Positions 7,235 to 15,170 of a DNA stretch of 64,000 nt are shown piece after piece. The notes beneath the pieces were generated by a model, which saw only the letters and a program-made list of their open reading frames with translations, was not told the origin of the DNA and ran no database searches. Position numbers and translations under genes: made by a program. The DNA is taken from positions 1 to 64,000 of the forward strand of contig NZ_JOIR01000006.1 in NCBI RefSeq assembly GCF_000720115.1, in the 5' to 3' direction. The stretch is from Streptomyces sp. NRRL F-2580 (lineage in GTDB: Bacteria; Actinomycetota; Actinomycetes; Streptomycetales; Streptomycetaceae). Each line of letters starts with the position of its first letter. Positions within the stretch are counted from its first letter, which is position 1.

Positions 7235-8230
7235 CTACGCCCTCCCCGGCCGGTCCAGTATGGCCGCTGATGTACGCAGTGTGTACGGCGAGGGGCGGCT
7301 CCCGGGGCCCATGCGGCGCATCGCTTTCAAGATGTGACCTGGAGGCAGCTTCCAGCGCAGACCTGCGGGAATGCTGCGCAACACGCGTCCGGTGAGGCGC
7401 AGGCGCCGGGAGGTGCTGCGCGGGGCCGGTGCGGGTCGCCGGTACAGCTGGTGCGCCCAGCCGGGGAGGGAACCGTACGCGAGGCCGGCGAGCGGGCGCC
7501 ACAGCAGGTTTCGGCCAGGCACGAGGAGGGCGTGGATCGGCGGGGCGCGGAGGAAGTCGTCCACGGCGTGCGCGTCGGGGCCGGCGGCGAGCTCGGGGCG
7601 GATCCGCTCGAAGTAGGCGGCGAGCCCGGCGGTGTCGGCGGGCACGTCGGCCGGGTCGAGGCCGACGAGGCGGGCGCCCATGCGGTTCTCGTCGACGTAG
7701 CGGTCGGCCTGGGCCGCGGTGAGGCGGACGCCGGAGCGGCGCAGGACGTGCAGGAAGCTGTCGATCTGCGCGCAGTGGATCCACAGCAGCAGTTCGGGGT
7801 CGTCGACGGGGAAGCGTTCGCCGGTGCCCGGATCGGTGGCCGAGAGCTTGCGGTGGATCGCGCGGACCCGGCTGCCGGCGCGCTCGGCGGCCTCTGTGGT
7901 GCCGTAGGTGAGGGTGCCGACGAAGTCGGCGGTGCGCAGCAGCCGGCCCCAGGCGTCCCGGCGGAAGTCCGAGTTCTCCATGACCCCGCGGACGGCGCGC
8001 GGGTGGAGCGCCTGGAGGTAGAGCGCCCGGACGCCGGCGATCCACATCATCGGGTCGCCGTGGCAGTGCCAGGTGACGGACGCCGGGCCGTACAGCCCCG
8101 GATCGGCGCCGGCCCCGGACCCTGGTCCGGGTTTCGGCGCAGGTCCTGGTTCCGGTTCTGGTGCACGTCCTGGTTCCGGTTCCGGCGCAGGTCCTGGTTC
8201 CGGTTCCGGTGCGGTCGCGGTGTCACCCAT
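7235..8230 (-). CDS. MpaB-like oxygenase (DUF2236 family)
   Basis: A 331-residue member of the oxygenase MpaB/latex-clearing-protein-like family. The recognisable core contains GDPMMWIAGVRALYLQALHP, DFVGTLTYGTTEAAERAG and the His-containing segment LLWIHCAQIDSFL. Relatives bind heme b and act on rubber or polyketide-type chains, though most actinobacterial members are uncharacterised. The N-terminus is odd: about 35 residues of EPEPGPAP-type repeats, encoded by an imperfect tandem DNA repeat at about 8100-8215. The start is ATG 8228-8230. It is the first gene of a minus-strand operon leading into the Ser/Thr kinase 26 bp downstream. Confidence 0.8.
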   Translation of the reverse strand: MGDTATAPEPEPGPAPEPEPGRAPEPEPGPAPKPGPGSGAGADPGLYGPASVTWHCHGDPMMWIAGVRALYLQALHPRAVRGVMENSDFRRDAWGRLLRTADFVGTLTYGTTEAAERAGSRVRAIHRKLSATDPGTGERFPVDDPELLLWIHCAQIDSFLHVLRRSGVRLTAAQADRYVDENRMGARLVGLDPADVPADTAGLAAYFERIRPELAAGPDAHAVDDFLRAPPIHALLVPGRNLLWRPLAGLAYGSLPGWAHQLYRRPAPAPRSTSRRLRLTGRVLRSIPAGLRWKLPPGHILKAMRRMGPGSRPSPYTLRTSAAILDRPGRA

Positions 8231-8304
8231 CCCGTACCTCCCCGTCGAAGGCGCCCGGCGGTCCCAGCCTACCGATCCGGGACCGCCGTCAGTGGTGCGC
8301 GGGC

Positions 8305-9705
8305 TCAGCGGCCGAGGACCCGGGTGGTGGCCGTGTCCGTGTTGTTCCTCCGGTTTTGGTCCGGGGTCGGGGAGGTGACGGCGGCCCTGGCCGTGACGGC
8401 GGGCCGCCGGGTGGCCCGTACCGTGACGTGGAAGACGCGCAGCTGTCCGGCGCCCAGATCCTCGACGCGCCAGGTCAGCGGCGTGGGGGCAGGAGTGCGG
8501 CGGTCGGCGCCGGGGGGCGCGTCCGTGACCTGCACCCCGCGCGGCAGGGTCAGGGTGACGGCCAGGTCCGCGGCGGCGAAGGGCCCCTTGTTGGTCACCG
8601 TGACGTCGTACGTGTACGCGGCGCCGCCGCGTACGGAGGCCGGTGCGCTCAGGCGGACCGCCAGGTCGGCCCGGGGCGGACCGGCGTCGAGATCCAGCCG
8701 TCCGACGCGGTCGCCGCCGATCTCGGTGAACCACATCCGGGCGTCGGGTCCCGCGGTGATGCGGACCGGGAGGCTGCCCGGGTGGGGCAGCGGGTACCGC
8801 GCGAAGTCCCCGCCGGGGGTGATCCGGCCGATCCCGTCGGTGAGCTGCTCGGTGAACCACAGGTTGCCGTCGGGTCCGGCGGCGATCCCGTCCGGGCCGC
8901 CGTCGGCGTCCGGCAGGGTGTACTCGGTGATGACGCCGGCCGTACTGATCCTGCCGATCCGGTTGCCGAAGAGCTCCGTGAACCACAGGTTCCCGTCGGG
9001 CCCGGCGGTGATGACGTCCGGGCCGCTGTCGGCGTTGGGCAGGGGGTACTCGGTGATCTTGCCCTTGGGGGTGATCCTCCCGATCCGGTTGCCGGAGATC
9101 TCGGTGAACCACAGGTTCCCGTCGGGCCCGGTCACGATGGACTCCGGGCCGCTGCCGGGATTCGGCAGGGAGTACTCGGTGATCTTCCCGGTGGGGGTGA
9201 TCCGCCCGATCCGGTCACCGGGGTCCTCGGTGAACCAGAGGTTCCCGTCGGGCCCCGTGGTGATGGCGAACGGTGTGCCGCTGCCGGCGGGCAGGTCGTA
9301 CTCGGTGATCAGGCCCGCCGTGGTGATGTTCCCGATGCGGTGGCTGATGTCGGTGAACCACAGCTTGCCGTCGGGTCCGGCGGTGATCCCGACGGGGCTG
9401 TTGTCGTCGCCGGGCAGCTGGTACTCCGTCAGCTCCCCGGCGGGGGTGATCCGGGCGATCTTCCGGATGCCCTGTTCGGTGAACCACACGTTCCCGTCGG
9501 GTCCCGTGGCGATGTCGCCGGGAGAGCTGCCGGCCGTGGGCAGCGGGTACTCGGTGATGTCCCCGGCGTCGGCGCGGGCGGGGGCCGAGGCCACAGGCAG
9601 GCTGATCAGGCTGAGGAGCAGGGCGGCAGCCAGCTGGAACGCCCGGCGCGGGCGGCGGCGTCGGGGGGTCCGGGGCGGGGACCCGCACGAGGTGCGTGGG
9701 GACAT
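8305..9705 (-). CDS. Secreted virginiamycin-B-lyase-like propeller protein with DUF11 domain
   Basis: About 466 residues. After a basic region (RRRRPRR) a hydrophobic signal segment ends near ASAPARADA. Then come about seven repeats of some 43 residues built around TxGPDGNLWFTE and ITEYPLP, the blades of a Vgb-like beta-propeller. The C-terminal 120 residues form an Ig-like DUF11 repeat (ADLAVRLSAPASVRGG, VTVTNKGPFAAADLAVTL). Vgb linearises streptogramin B, but many actinobacterial relatives are secreted with unknown roles, and a DUF11 wall-type domain points to the surface. I chose ATG 9703-9705 because it gives a normal signal peptide; a frame extension to 9888 is open. The gene has its own long leader region. 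Confidence 0.8.
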   Translation of the reverse strand: MSPRTSCGSPPRTPRRRRPRRAFQLAAALLLSLISLPVASAPARADAGDITEYPLPTAGSSPGDIATGPDGNVWFTEQGIRKIARITPAGELTEYQLPGDDNSPVGITAGPDGKLWFTDISHRIGNITTAGLITEYDLPAGSGTPFAITTGPDGNLWFTEDPGDRIGRITPTGKITEYSLPNPGSGPESIVTGPDGNLWFTEISGNRIGRITPKGKITEYPLPNADSGPDVITAGPDGNLWFTELFGNRIGRISTAGVITEYTLPDADGGPDGIAAGPDGNLWFTEQLTDGIGRITPGGDFARYPLPHPGSLPVRITAGPDARMWFTEIGGDRVGRLDLDAGPPRADLAVRLSAPASVRGGAAYTYDVTVTNKGPFAAADLAVTLTLPRGVQVTDAPPGADRRTPAPTPLTWRVEDLGAGQLRVFHVTVRATRRPAVTARAAVTSPTPDQNRRNNTDTATTRVLGR

Positions 9706-10099
9706 CGGGAGGCGGACCTTTCGGCCGGAGGTCGGGGGCGGGCCCGCCATCGCGGCGAGACCTCGCCGGCGGGTCTGGGCACTGTCGGGCGGCGCTCGAG
9801 ATCGCGACAGCGGTGTGCTGCGCAATGCCGCGGGGGCATTGCGCACTGCGCAGCGTAGGACCCATGGTGACGGCATGTCAGTCACCACTGGGCCAACAGG
9901 CTGACGGCCGGACGAGTGGGTCCGCGGCCGGCCCGCGGCGCCGGGACGCCCGTGCCGGGACCGCGCCCACCTGGCCGGATGCCCTGAGCGTGCGGTCCCG
10001 GCCGTCCTCTAGAGTGCTTCCGTCCCCCATCCACGCGCCCGTGGCCCCGGCCCTGCGGCGCGCCCCGACCCCGCCCACGGGCCCGACCGAGGAGCAGCC
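9706..10099. promoter_or_regulatory. 394-bp divergent intergenic region with strong inverted repeat
   Basis: No gene is visible between the propeller gene and nadE. The main feature is an 11-bp perfect inverted repeat, TGCGCAATGCC (9819-9829) and GGCATTGCGCA (9835-9845), with a 5-base spacer. A third TGCGCA follows at 9847-9852. It could be a regulator site or a hairpin in the propeller gene's leader, 115 bp upstream of its start. Closer to nadE there is a weak -10-like TAGAGT at about 10009-10014. Confidence 0.6.
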
Positions 10100-10930
10100 G
10101 TGACCGACCTGGCGTCCATACCTCTGCAGCAGGAGATCGCCCGGGATCTCCAGGTGAGCGCGTCCTTCGACGTGCAGCAGGAGATCGAGCGCCGGGTGGC
10201 CTTCCTGGCCGGCCAGCTGACCTCCACGGGCCTGCGCTCCCTGGTGCTGGGCATCAGCGGCGGCGTGGACTCCACCACCGCGGGCCGGCTGTGCCAGCTC
10301 GCCGTCGAGCGGGTCCGTGCCGGCGGGCAGGACGCCACGTTCTTCGCGATGCGGCTGCCCTACGGGACCCAGGCCGACGAGGCGGACGCGCAGCTGGCGC
10401 TGGAGTTCATCCGGCCCGACCGGATCCTGACCGTCGACGTGAAGGCCGCCAGTGACGCGGCGCTGGAGGCGGTACTCGCGGGCGGCACGGTCTTCCGCGA
10501 CGCGCACCACCAGGACTTCGTGCACGGCAACATCAAGGCCCGGCAGCGCATGATCGCCCAGTACGCGGTGGCGGGCGCGCACGAGGGCCTGGTGGTCGGC
10601 ACCGACCACGCCGCCGAGGCGGTCTCCGGTTTCTTCACGAAGTTCGGCGACGGGGCGGCCGACGTGGTGCCGCTCACCGGCCTCACCAAGCGTCGCGTAC
10701 GGGCCATGTCCCAGGCCCTGGGCGCGCCCGTCGGCCTGACCGTGAAGACCCCGACCGCGGACCTGGAGACGCTGAAGCCGGGCCGGCCCGACGAGGAGGC
10801 CCTCGGCGTCACGTACGACGACATCGACGACCTCCTCGAAGGCAAGCCCGTCGGCGAGGCCGCCTACGCGGCCATCACCCACCGCTACCGCCTCACCGAG
10901 CACAAGCGACAGCTCCCGATCGCCCCCTGA
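10100..10930 (+). CDS. nadE: Ammonia-dependent NAD+ synthetase
   Basis: A 276-residue NAD+ synthase, the size of the E. coli/Bacillus single-domain enzyme without a glutaminase domain. It adenylates nicotinic acid adenine dinucleotide and replaces the AMP with ammonia, completing NAD+ synthesis. The PP-loop SGGVDS is at residues 53-58, followed by [14 protein letters not shown] and the conserved [22 protein letters not shown] and [11 protein letters not shown] segments. The GTG start at 10100 has GAGGAG upstream. It stands alone, converging on the carotenoid oxygenase across a strong terminator hairpin. Confidence 0.96.
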   Translation: MTDLASIPLQQEIARDLQVSASFDVQQEIERRVAFLAGQLTSTGLRSLVLGISGGVDSTTAGRLCQLAVERVRAGGQDATFFAMRLPYGTQADEADAQLALEFIRPDRILTVDVKAASDAALEAVLAGGTVFRDAHHQDFVHGNIKARQRMIAQYAVAGAHEGLVVGTDHAAEAVSGFFTKFGDGAADVVPLTGLTKRRVRAMSQALGAPVGLTVKTPTADLETLKPGRPDEEALGVTYDDIDDLLEGKPVGEAAYAAITHRYRLTEHKRQLPIAP

Positions 10931-10940
10931 GCCGGCGCCG

Positions 10941-10966
10941 GGCCCCGGGGGGAGTCCCCCGGGGCC
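10941..10966. terminator. Bidirectional hairpin terminator
   Basis: GGCCCCGGGGG at 10941-10951 pairs perfectly with CCCCCGGGGCC at 10956-10966 around a GAGT loop, giving an 11-bp G/C stem. It lies between the convergent ends of nadE (10930) and the carotenoid oxygenase gene (10981). There is no T-tract, as is common in Streptomyces. Confidence 0.8.
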
Positions 10967-10980
10967 GCGGCCACCGGCGT

Positions 10981-12396
10981 TCAGCGGTCGGAGCCGGCGT
11001 GGTCGCTGCCGCGATCGCGGACGCTGCCGCTGTCGAGGTCGGCGTCCAGGTCGCTGTCGGGGATCCAGGAGCCGTGGATGCCGCCGGTGACCCGGCGGGG
11101 CAGGTGGACCGTGGCGATCCGCTCAAGGGCGGAGGCGTCCAGGACCAGGAGCTGCGAGGCGTCCTGCTTGAGGTCGGAGACGACGGTGAGCAGGTAGCCG
11201 TCGTCCTCGCGGGTGGCCCCGGCGGCGGGGACGAACACGGCCTCGCTGGGCAGGCGGGCGTCGCCGGCCTCGTGGAGGTGACGGGCGCCGGTGGCGCGGT
11301 CGTACTTGACGATGCCGTAACCGTCGTGACCTTCCTGGTCGGGGAAGGAGACCGCGTACTGGTAGCGGTGCTCGGCGCCGAGGAACTCCTCGTTGAGCGT
11401 GGGGAATTCGATGGCGAGGTCGTCGATCACCCGCTCGTCCACGCGGCCGGCGGCCAGGTCGACGACCCAGCGGCGGTTGTAGGAGCGGGTGTTGGGCTCG
11501 GCGCCGCGCTCGGGCGCGCCGACCCACCAGTTCCACGAGAGCCGGAAACCCTCCCGGTCCACGGTCGGCCCCTCCAGCACGATCCGGCCCTGGGCGTCCT
11601 CGTAGGCGTTGGCGGCGTGCAGCATGCTGCCCGGCTCGATGGGGAACCAGCGGGTCTTCGCCGCGCCTTGCGGGCCGCGGGGCATGACGCCGATGCGCGC
11701 CGGCTGTGCGTCGTTCCAGCCGTAGGGGATGCCGGAGTGCTCGGCCGGGTCGAAGGTGACGGTGCCCTCGAAGAACACCACGTGGTTGCGGGTGACGGCG
11801 AAGTCGTGCTTGAGAGCGGCGGTCGCTCCCGGCACCTCGGCGCTGTGGCTGATCTGCCCCTTGGCGTCGGCCACGTAGTACGTGAGGAACGGCGGGAACG
11901 GCGAGGAGCCGAAGAAGTGCAGCTCGCCGGTGACCGGGTCGGTCTTCGGGTGAGCGGTCATCGCGCTGGTCAGTTTGCCGTCGAAGTCGTAGGCGCCGAC
12001 GGTGTCGAGGTCCCGGGTGAGTTCGAAGGGGAGGTTCGCCTCGCACAGCGCCAGCAGGCGCCCTCCGTGTTCGATGACGTGGGTGCCGGCGGTACTGGCG
12101 GTCAGGTCGGGGCCGCGATCGGTCATGTACGGGGCGCCGTCGAGGGCGGGGGTGTGCACCCAGCGGTTGCGGTACCACTCGGCGCGGCCTTCGCGAAGCC
12201 GGATGCCGTGGACCATGCCGCTGCCCTTGAACCAGTGGGTGGGGGTGACGCCGGGCTTGGGGTTGTGGCTGTTGCGGATCAGCCGGCCGGTCAGCTCCGG
12301 GGGCAGGGAGCCCTCGACGGTCAGCTCGGTGGCGGTGATCTCGTCGACGGCCGGGGTGTAGTGGCCGGTCAGGTAGGGCTTCTTGTCGGTGGTCAT
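10981..12396 (-). CDS. Carotenoid oxygenase family protein
   Basis: A 471-residue seven-bladed propeller dioxygenase. The four iron-binding histidines can be placed at H149 (TAHPKTDPVTGELH), H197 (LKHDFAVT), H260 (MLHAANAYED) and H441 (GIHGSWIPD), so it should be catalytically competent. The family cleaves double bonds in carotenoids, apocarotenoids or stilbene/lignin-type phenylpropenes. No carotenoid synthesis gene is nearby, so an exogenous aromatic or apocarotenoid substrate is quite possible. It is the last gene of the TetR-controlled MFS, SRPBCC, oxygenase set and ends at a shared terminator. Confidence 0.92.
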   Translation of the reverse strand: MTTDKKPYLTGHYTPAVDEITATELTVEGSLPPELTGRLIRNSHNPKPGVTPTHWFKGSGMVHGIRLREGRAEWYRNRWVHTPALDGAPYMTDRGPDLTASTAGTHVIEHGGRLLALCEANLPFELTRDLDTVGAYDFDGKLTSAMTAHPKTDPVTGELHFFGSSPFPPFLTYYVADAKGQISHSAEVPGATAALKHDFAVTRNHVVFFEGTVTFDPAEHSGIPYGWNDAQPARIGVMPRGPQGAAKTRWFPIEPGSMLHAANAYEDAQGRIVLEGPTVDREGFRLSWNWWVGAPERGAEPNTRSYNRRWVVDLAAGRVDERVIDDLAIEFPTLNEEFLGAEHRYQYAVSFPDQEGHDGYGIVKYDRATGARHLHEAGDARLPSEAVFVPAAGATREDDGYLLTVVSDLKQDASQLLVLDASALERIATVHLPRRVTGGIHGSWIPDSDLDADLDSGSVRDRGSDHAGSDR

Positions 12397-12487
12397 GGCG
12401 GGAACCTCGCTTCGTGTAACAGTGACGGTGGCGGGTCGGTGCTCGTGTTCGTGCGGGTGCGGACTTGGCGGGGACAGACGGTCGGCC

Positions 12488-12928
12488 TCAGTCGGCCTGC
12501 TCGGCGCGGGCCTTGAGGGCGGCGAGCCAGGCGGTCAGCGAGTCGTGCAGCGCCCGGCCGAGCTCGGCGGGCGCGGCGTCGACGGGGGCGCCGCTCCAGG
12601 ACTCCTCGGTGCGGACGGTCACCTGGCTGCCGGTCTGTTCGAAGGTCCACACGTGGACGCCCTCGATGCCGTTGGCCGGGCCGCCCCAGACCAGCCGCTC
12701 GCCGGGGACGATCTCGCGGACGGTGGAGGTGATGTCCAGCCCGTGCGTCTTCCAGGTGAAGGAGCGCCCCGGCAGGAGGGGGCCGTCGAGTTCGGCCTGG
12801 TCCACGTGGGCGTTCCAGCTGGGCCAGGCGTCGATGGCGGTGTGCAGGGCCCAGACCCGCTCCAGCGGGGCGTCGATCGCGGTGGACAGGCGGACGATGG
12901 CGGGAGCGGTCTCGTCGATGGTGAACAT
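12488..12928 (-). CDS. SRPBCC family (polyketide cyclase/START-like) protein
   Basis: A 146-residue hydrophobic-pocket protein. Signatures are the IDAPLERVWALHTAIDAWPSW start, SFTWKTHGLDITSTVREIVP in the middle and EGVHVWTFEQTGSQVTVRTEE near the end, followed by a long C-terminal helix. SRPBCC proteins bind or cyclise hydrophobic ligands. Here it lies 53 bp after the MFS gene and 91 bp before the carotenoid oxygenase gene, all on the minus strand, so it may bind the same hydrophobic compound that the exporter and oxygenase handle. Confidence 0.85.
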   Translation of the reverse strand: MFTIDETAPAIVRLSTAIDAPLERVWALHTAIDAWPSWNAHVDQAELDGPLLPGRSFTWKTHGLDITSTVREIVPGERLVWGGPANGIEGVHVWTFEQTGSQVTVRTEESWSGAPVDAAPAELGRALHDSLTAWLAALKARAEQAD

Positions 12929-12981
12929 GGCTGCTCTTCCTCTCGGTCGGTGTGCTGTCGGTGGTGCGTACGGTCGGGTGG

Positions 12982-14439
12982 TCAGCAGCGGCCGTCTGCG
13001 GCGGGCTGCGGGTCCGGGAGCGGGCCGGCCCCGGAGGGGGCCGCCGCGGTGCGGCGGGTGAGGAGCGGGGCGAGGGCGGCCGTGGCCACGAGGACGGCGG
13101 CGCAGACGCCGAAGGCCACGCGGTAGCCGGCCGTGAGTGCTTCGAGCTGCGGCTGCCGGGCGGCCGCGTGGGTGGTGACGGTGCCCGCCAGGGTGGCCAG
13201 GACGGCGAGGCCGATGGCGCCGCCGACCTGCCGGGAGGTGTTCACCAGGCCCCCGGCCAGCCCGGCGTCCCCGCGGGCGACGCCCTCCACGGACAGGGCG
13301 GTGAGCTGCACGAAGGCGATGCTCAGACCCAGGCCGATCAGGACGCTCGGGCCGAGGATGTCGGCGAGGTAGCTGCCGTCCGCGCTGATCCGGGACAGCC
13401 AGAGCAGCCCCGCGGCCTCGGTCAGGAGGGCGCCGGTCACCGTCGCGGTCGCGCCGATCCGGCGGGAGATCCGCGGGGCGAGGGCGGAACCGAGCATGTT
13501 CGCCGTGGCGAGGGGGAGTTGGCCGAGGCCGGTGACCAGCGGGCTGGAGCCGAGGACCTGCTGCTGGTAGAGCGGCAGGAAGAAGAAGAGGGCGATCCAC
13601 ACCGAACCGAGCAGTGCCATCAGCGCGTTGCCGACGGTGACGCGGCCGGCGCGGAAGAGCCGCGGCGGCAGCAGCGGGTTCGGGTGGCGGCGTTCGACGA
13701 GGACGAACACGGCCGCCAGCACGGCGGCGACGGCGAAGGCCCCGAGGACGGCGGTGTCCGTCCAGCCCGTGCGGCGGGCGGTGGTCAGGCCCCACACCAG
13801 GGCGGCCAGCGCGAGGGTGAGGGTGGTGGTGCCGGGCAGGTCGAACCGGCCGCTGCCGGTGACCGGGGTCCGCGGCACGCTCACCGCGGTGCCGGCGAGG
13901 ACCGGAAGGAGGCCGATGGCGACGGCGAAGAAGATCCACTGCCAGCCCCACGCCTGGGTGAGGACCCCGCCGAGCAGGACTCCGGCCGCGCCTCCCGCGC
14001 CGGACACCGCGCCCCACACGCCCAGCGCCCTCCCCCGCCCGGATCCCGGCGGGAACAGGTCCATCACCAGGGCCAGCGCCGCCGGGGCGATCGCCGCCGC
14101 GCCCAGGCCCTGTAGCGCGCGGGCCGCGATCAGGACCGGGGACGCGGCGGCCAGCCCGGCCGTCAGCGAGGCGGCCCCGAACACCACGAGCCCCGCGATC
14201 AGCACCCGGCGCCGGCCGAGGAGGTCGGCCGCCCGTCCGCCGGCCGGCAGCAGCGCGCCGAAGGCGAGCCCGTAGGCGTTGACCACCCAGGTCGTGCCGC
14301 TGTCCGACAGCCCGACGCCGGCGCGGATCTGCGGCAGGGCCACGTTCACGATCGAGGTGGCGAGCATGACCGTGAACTGCGCCCCGGCCAGAGCCGCGAG
14401 TGCCGCTCCGGGGCTCCGGGTGGTGGCGGTGATCCTCAC
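12982..14439 (-). CDS. MFS drug exporter, DHA2 (14-TM) type
   Basis: A 485-residue proton antiporter of the EmrB/QacA group. The N-terminal AALAGAQFTVMLATSIVNVA matches the D/T-rich TM1 of DHA2 carriers; motif A-like DLLGRRRVLIAG follows TM2, and about fourteen hydrophobic segments can be counted. It would export a hydrophobic toxic compound across the membrane. The GTG start at 14437-14439 is preceded by AAGGAGG. The 18-bp palindrome at 14451-14468 sits directly upstream of that site, so the adjacent TetR protein very probably represses it. It is first in the exporter, SRPBCC, oxygenase operon. Confidence 0.92.
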   Translation of the reverse strand: MRITATTRSPGAALAALAGAQFTVMLATSIVNVALPQIRAGVGLSDSGTTWVVNAYGLAFGALLPAGGRAADLLGRRRVLIAGLVVFGAASLTAGLAAASPVLIAARALQGLGAAAIAPAALALVMDLFPPGSGRGRALGVWGAVSGAGGAAGVLLGGVLTQAWGWQWIFFAVAIGLLPVLAGTAVSVPRTPVTGSGRFDLPGTTTLTLALAALVWGLTTARRTGWTDTAVLGAFAVAAVLAAVFVLVERRHPNPLLPPRLFRAGRVTVGNALMALLGSVWIALFFFLPLYQQQVLGSSPLVTGLGQLPLATANMLGSALAPRISRRIGATATVTGALLTEAAGLLWLSRISADGSYLADILGPSVLIGLGLSIAFVQLTALSVEGVARGDAGLAGGLVNTSRQVGGAIGLAVLATLAGTVTTHAAARQPQLEALTAGYRVAFGVCAAVLVATAALAPLLTRRTAAAPSGAGPLPDPQPAADGRC

Positions 14440-14450
14440 ACGATCCTCCT

Positions 14451-14468
14451 TGAGTGGTTAACCACTCA
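14451..14468. promoter_or_regulatory. TetR operator A (exporter promoter)
   Basis: TGAGTGGTTAACCACTCA is a perfect 18-bp palindrome immediately upstream of the exporter ribosome binding site. It shares the TGAGT-N8-ACTCA layout and the half-site AACCACTCACACT with the site at 15116-15133 next to the TetR start. That links regulator and exporter. Confidence 0.85.
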
Positions 14469-14480
14469 CACTTGACGCTG

Positions 14481-14508
14481 AAGAAAAGGCGGGGCTTTGC
14501 GCCCCGCC
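14481..14508 (-). terminator. Intrinsic terminator of the TetR gene
   Basis: On the minus strand GGCGGGGC (14508-14501) pairs with GCCCCGCC (14495-14488) around a five-base loop and is followed by TTTTCTT. This is a classic stem plus U-tract, rare in such G+C-rich DNA. It separates the TetR transcript from the exporter promoter. Confidence 0.8.
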
Positions 14509-14547
14509 GACGGGCCCGACCGCGCGCTGACGCGGTCATGCCGGACC

Positions 14548-15114
14548 TCAGTAGTGCGTGATGCCCGCGGACAGCGTGCGGATCCAGGGGGCGTCCACCT
14601 CGTCGGCCCCCATGGAGACGATGAGGTGGCACAGCATGCCGAGCGCGAAGAACTGCTGGACCTGCTCCTCGGTGCCACCGGAGGCGCCGCGGACGTACTC
14701 CACCACCCGGGCGTAGCCCTGCCGGACCACCTCGCGCACGGCTGGCTCGGAGACTGCCGCGGCCTGGGCGTGCAGCTGGATCAACATCAGGTCGTTGTCC
14801 TTGATCAGCAGCGCGTACGCATCCCCCATGGCCTCCAGCACGACCTCGGCGGAGCTGCCCTTCGCCTCGGCGGCCGCCCGCTCCAGTCCGGCCCGGACCT
14901 GGACGAAGCAGTGCTCGACCACCGCGGTGAACAGCAGCTCCTTGCTCGGGAACAGGCGGTATACGTACGCCTGCGAGATGCCGGCCGCCTTCGCCACCTC
15001 GGTCGTGGTGGTGCCCCAGTAGCCGCGCGCCGCGAAGGCGCCGATGGCGGTGCGCAGCACCGTCTCGCGGCGCTCTTCGGCGGTGGACAGCTTCCGAGGT
15101 CGTTCGTTCTTCAT
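14548..15114 (-). CDS. TetR family transcriptional regulator
   Basis: A 188-residue repressor. The DNA-binding domain is RETVLRTAIGAFAARGYWGTT then TTEVAKAAGISQAYVYRLFPSK, a textbook TetR helix-turn-helix. The C-terminal helices (FFALGMLCHLIVSMGADE) form the ligand pocket. The ATG at 15112-15114 directly follows operator B, so it should repress itself, and operator A upstream of the exporter has the same half-sites. I infer a ligand-induced resistance and degradation set with the MFS, SRPBCC and carotenoid oxygenase genes. Confidence 0.93.
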   Translation of the reverse strand: MKNERPRKLSTAEERRETVLRTAIGAFAARGYWGTTTTEVAKAAGISQAYVYRLFPSKELLFTAVVEHCFVQVRAGLERAAAEAKGSSAEVVLEAMGDAYALLIKDNDLMLIQLHAQAAAVSEPAVREVVRQGYARVVEYVRGASGGTEEQVQQFFALGMLCHLIVSMGADEVDAPWIRTLSAGITHY

Positions 15115-15115
15115 G

Positions 15116-15133
15116 TGAGTACTCAACCACTCA
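15116..15133. promoter_or_regulatory. TetR operator B (autoregulatory)
   Basis: TGAGT at 15116-15120 and ACTCA at 15129-15133 are inverted with an 8-base spacer, the same geometry as operator A. The stretch AACCACTCACACT is identical in both sites. It abuts the TetR start codon. Confidence 0.75.
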
Positions 15134-15170
15134 CACTCTTGTGTGTCAACGCCGGGAGCCAGTGCTCCGG

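Noticed and set aside
5055..7337. A 760-codon plus-strand open frame opposite the Ser/Thr kinase
   Set aside because: Shadow of the kinase, whose catalytic motifs are complete on the minus strand.
10009..10014. TAGAGT as a nadE -10 box
   Set aside because: No good -35 lies at 16-18 bp, so I mention it only inside the intergenic entry.
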